Assembly (NCBI GenBank): GCA_019352125.1
Contig: JABBNV010000135.1
Location: 1 to 7,367, forward strand
Reading direction: 5' to 3'
DNA: 7,367 nucleotides
Source: Acidobacteriota bacterium
GTDB lineage: Bacteria > Actinomycetota > Actinomycetes > Actinomycetales > Micrococcaceae
Shown in pieces: positions 7,099 to 7,367 of the stretch. Positions within the stretch are counted from its first letter, which is position 1, and every line of letters begins with the position of its first letter. The notes under the pieces are model-generated. The model ran no database searches, was not told where the DNA came from, and was given only the letters and a program-made list of their open reading frames with translations. The translations under genes and the position numbers were made by a program.

Positions 7099-7367
7099 TG
7101 CCAGATACTGCAGGGAATCCCGTCTCGTCGCGTCCGGACAAATTCTCGGAGCCCATAGCCGATGGCGGCAACCGAGGAATTGCGTGGACTGCATCGATTT
7201 TCGGCTCGAATGCACCGGCGCGCATCAACCCGCGAACCAACGCCATGTACTTCAGCGACGTTCTGCGTAGCCGCAGACTGCGTGGCTGGCTGCTCGGAGC
7301 TACAGTGGCATGTCTGAGCTTCTTGGTGGGCAATGCGAACCGTATCGCTACCCTTTCGGCGCCAACA
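7098..7367 (+). CDS. Unrecognised membrane protein, 3' end outside window
   Basis: An open frame runs from GTG 7098 to the last base (90 codons). The first 60 residues are hydrophilic (PDTAGNPVSSRPDKF and onward). A basic patch SRRLRG at 58-63 and one hydrophobic segment WLLGATVACLSFLVG at 64-78 follow, the pattern of a cytoplasmic N-terminus leading into a first transmembrane helix. An in-frame GTG at 7065 is an alternative start, as is the ATG at 7245; neither has a clear ribosome binding site. I do not recognise the family from this fragment. The position right after an ABC-2 exporter pair fits a membrane sensor kinase of the DesK type, but this is inference from gene order only. Confidence 0.55.
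   Translation, partial: MPDTAGNPVSSRPDKFSEPIADGGNRGIAWTASIFGSNAPARINPRTNAMYFSDVLRSRRLRGWLLGATVACLSFLVGNANRIATLSAPT

Noticed and set aside
6565..7215. Minus-strand open frame (216 codons) antisense to the permease and the next gene
   Set aside because: It crosses a gene boundary and its translation is rich in His, Gln and Arg without any domain, as expected for an antisense shadow.
7058..7333. Minus-strand open frame (91 codons) at the right edge
   Set aside because: The plus-strand frame here continues to the window end with a positive-inside transmembrane segment. The minus-strand product has no such structure and no good RBS.

Overview
The window looks like an ordinary chromosomal stretch of a GC-rich actinobacterium, probably a member of the Micrococcaceae (Arthrobacter-like). 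Signs of this are G/C-rich third codon positions, frequent GTG starts, a single-chain glycyl-tRNA synthetase of the alpha2 type, and strong GGAG-type ribosome binding sites. The genus-level guess is an inference from protein style and is not proven. I see no insertion sequence, phage gene, tRNA, rRNA or CRISPR array, and no clear sign of a new defence or biosynthetic system.

Layout. (1) Positions 2-1099 (+) hold the C-terminal 365 residues of a lactonase-family seven-bladed beta-propeller whose start lies before the window. (2) Positions 1159-2544 (+) encode a complete glycyl-tRNA synthetase (glyS). It is followed 3 nt later by a GNAT-type acetyltransferase with a long C-terminal extension (2548-3564). 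The second gene's ribosome binding site lies inside the end of glyS, so the pair is probably translationally coupled. (3) A strong hairpin at 3619-3658 sits between convergent genes and probably ends transcription from both sides. (4) Positions 3677-5104 (-) encode a short-chain fatty acid transporter of the AtoE family. (5) A divergent 183-bp regulatory region (5105-5287) contains a perfect operator-like palindrome, a degenerate second copy of it, and a separate 7-bp dyad directly in front of the next ribosome binding site. (6) Positions 5288-7044 (+) are a two-gene ABC-2 exporter operon, ATPase then six-helix permease, overlapping by ATGA. (7) From 7098 to the window end a new membrane protein begins, possibly from a leaderless transcript. 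Its position suggests a regulator such as a sensor kinase, but the visible 90 residues do not prove this.

How the parts work together. glyS is housekeeping and carries an acetyltransferase of unknown substrate. The ABC-2 pair should form an export pump made of an ATPase dimer and a permease dimer. Exporters of this kind are often followed by a DesK/DesR-like two-component pair that controls them. A NarL/LuxR-type response regulator encoded just past the window end would be a natural candidate to bind the palindrome at 5190-5205. The most useful corrections made here are the starts of atoE (5104, not 5140) and the ABC ATPase (5288, not 5198), and the recognition that the first gene runs off the window edge. 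The main leads are the regulatory DNA in 5105-5287 and the apparent degenerate second GNAT domain.
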